64,000 nucleotides of DNA from JAPLSN01 sp964482955 (GTDB lineage Bacteria; Spirochaetota; Spirochaetia; Treponematales; UBA12059). A model generated the notes under the pieces. That model was not told the origin of the DNA, did no database searches, and worked only from the letters and a program-made list of their open reading frames with translations. This document shows positions 63,688 to 64,000 of the stretch, in pieces. How positions within the stretch are numbered: the first letter of the stretch is position 1; each line of letters begins with the position of its first letter. The stretch is from contig CAYZZW010000008.1 of NCBI GenBank assembly GCA_964482955.1, positions 1-64,000 of the forward strand, given 5' to 3'. The translations under genes were made by a program, and so were the position numbers.

Positions 63688-63762
63688 GTGGGGCATACCA
63701 GTACCCGCGACGAATAGGCGAGAGTACTCGCAATATTCGTCGCGGGTACTGGTATGCCCCAC
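63688..63762. repeat. 75-base perfect hairpin, possible MITE
   Basis: Two perfect 29-base arms (63688-63716 and 63734-63762; starting GTGGGGCATACCAGTACCCG) enclose a second stem GCGAG/CTCGC (63718-63722, 63727-63731) with a 4-base loop. It is too long for an ordinary terminator and lacks a T-run. It may be a mobile palindromic element or a terminator-like barrier. Confidence 0.65.
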
Positions 63763-64000
63763 CCGGCGGGCGCATCAGATTCGTCATCGAACGTCGGAAG
63801 TCCCCGGTAGCGCCGCACGATCGATGATCAACCGACGAAGCTCGTCGAGCTCTGCTCGGCTATGGCTCGATTCATGAATTGAAAATCTTTTAACGTCTAG
63901 ACTTCTTCTCCGCGATCTCCGCCTTGACTCCGTACTGACGCTCGAGTACTCGCTAAGCTTCGCTACATGGTGAGTCTTGTGCGGGACGCGTCCTCTTCGT
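63763..64000. other. Window end without a supported gene
   Basis: On the minus strand a frame reads SHSRAELDELRRLIIDRAAL before a stop near 63786, and another reads GVKAEIAEKKSRR before a stop near 63893. Both look like C-terminal gene tails but neither has a start in the window, and stops interrupt them. They may be decayed genes. Confidence 0.3.

Noticed and set aside
1..64000. tRNA, rRNA, integrase or attachment sites around the BREX island
   Set aside because: None could be recognised by eye; a covariance-model tRNA scan and a direct-repeat search at the island edges would be needed to exclude them.

Overview
The window is a GC-rich chromosomal segment from a diderm bacterium. Evidence for a diderm is two or three lipoproteins with lipoboxes, a periplasmic solute-binding protein paired with a membrane histidine kinase, and a NapH-like iron-sulfur membrane protein. 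The mix of an HU-like protein with an Ig-type tail, List-Bact repeat lipoproteins and SBP/hybrid-kinase/GGDEF operons would suit a GC-rich Spirochaetota-type genome. That is an inference; no rRNA or marker gene is present to settle it.

Bases 1-26 kb look mostly like host chromosome. They hold a 4Fe-4S membrane protein, a YoeB/YefM toxin-antitoxin pair, and a signalling operon (solute-binding lipoprotein, hybrid kinase with two receivers and an Hpt domain, REC-GGDEF, REC-kinase, with a frameshift between the last two). Next come a repeat lipoprotein, a BceRS/BceAB-type peptide-resistance module (response regulator, short-loop kinase, ABC ATPase, permease), a PAP2 phosphatase and an HU-like protein. 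A 22-23 bp minisatellite and a HicBA pair follow. The stretch then carries a string of small independent genes: a methyltransferase, an unknown protein, a nucleotidyltransferase, two GNATs, an AAA/DUF4143 ATPase, a methyltransferase broken by an in-frame TAG, an NAD-binding protein and an XRE regulator.

Bases 26-63 kb are an accessory, defence-like region. In order: three related copies of an unknown domain, one fused to an HNH nuclease; a UvrD-like helicase; a nuclease-like protein; a WYL regulator; a triple zinc-ribbon peptide; and a complete type 1 BREX operon (brxA, brxB, brxC, pglX, a GmrSD-type DUF262/DUF1524 gene, pglZ, brxL). The BREX operon is clearly more AT-rich than its flanks, which points to horizontal gain. 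After it come an unknown Cys-containing protein, a WYL/tandem-AAA+ pair, small zinc-ribbon and hypothetical genes, an XRE-ImmA/PIN pair, a WYL-like/transmembrane/transglutaminase fusion, an MBL hydrolase and a 1313-residue DUF4062-NACHT-WD40 protein. A DUF937 protein and a 75-nt perfect hairpin close the window.

In the BREX system PglX should mark host DNA, BrxC/BrxB/PglZ/BrxL should block unmarked phage DNA, and the DUF262 enzyme should complement it by cutting modified DNA. The large NACHT-WD40 protein is the best candidate for an uncharacterised immune sensor here. The remaining genes around BREX are plausible but unproven defence components.
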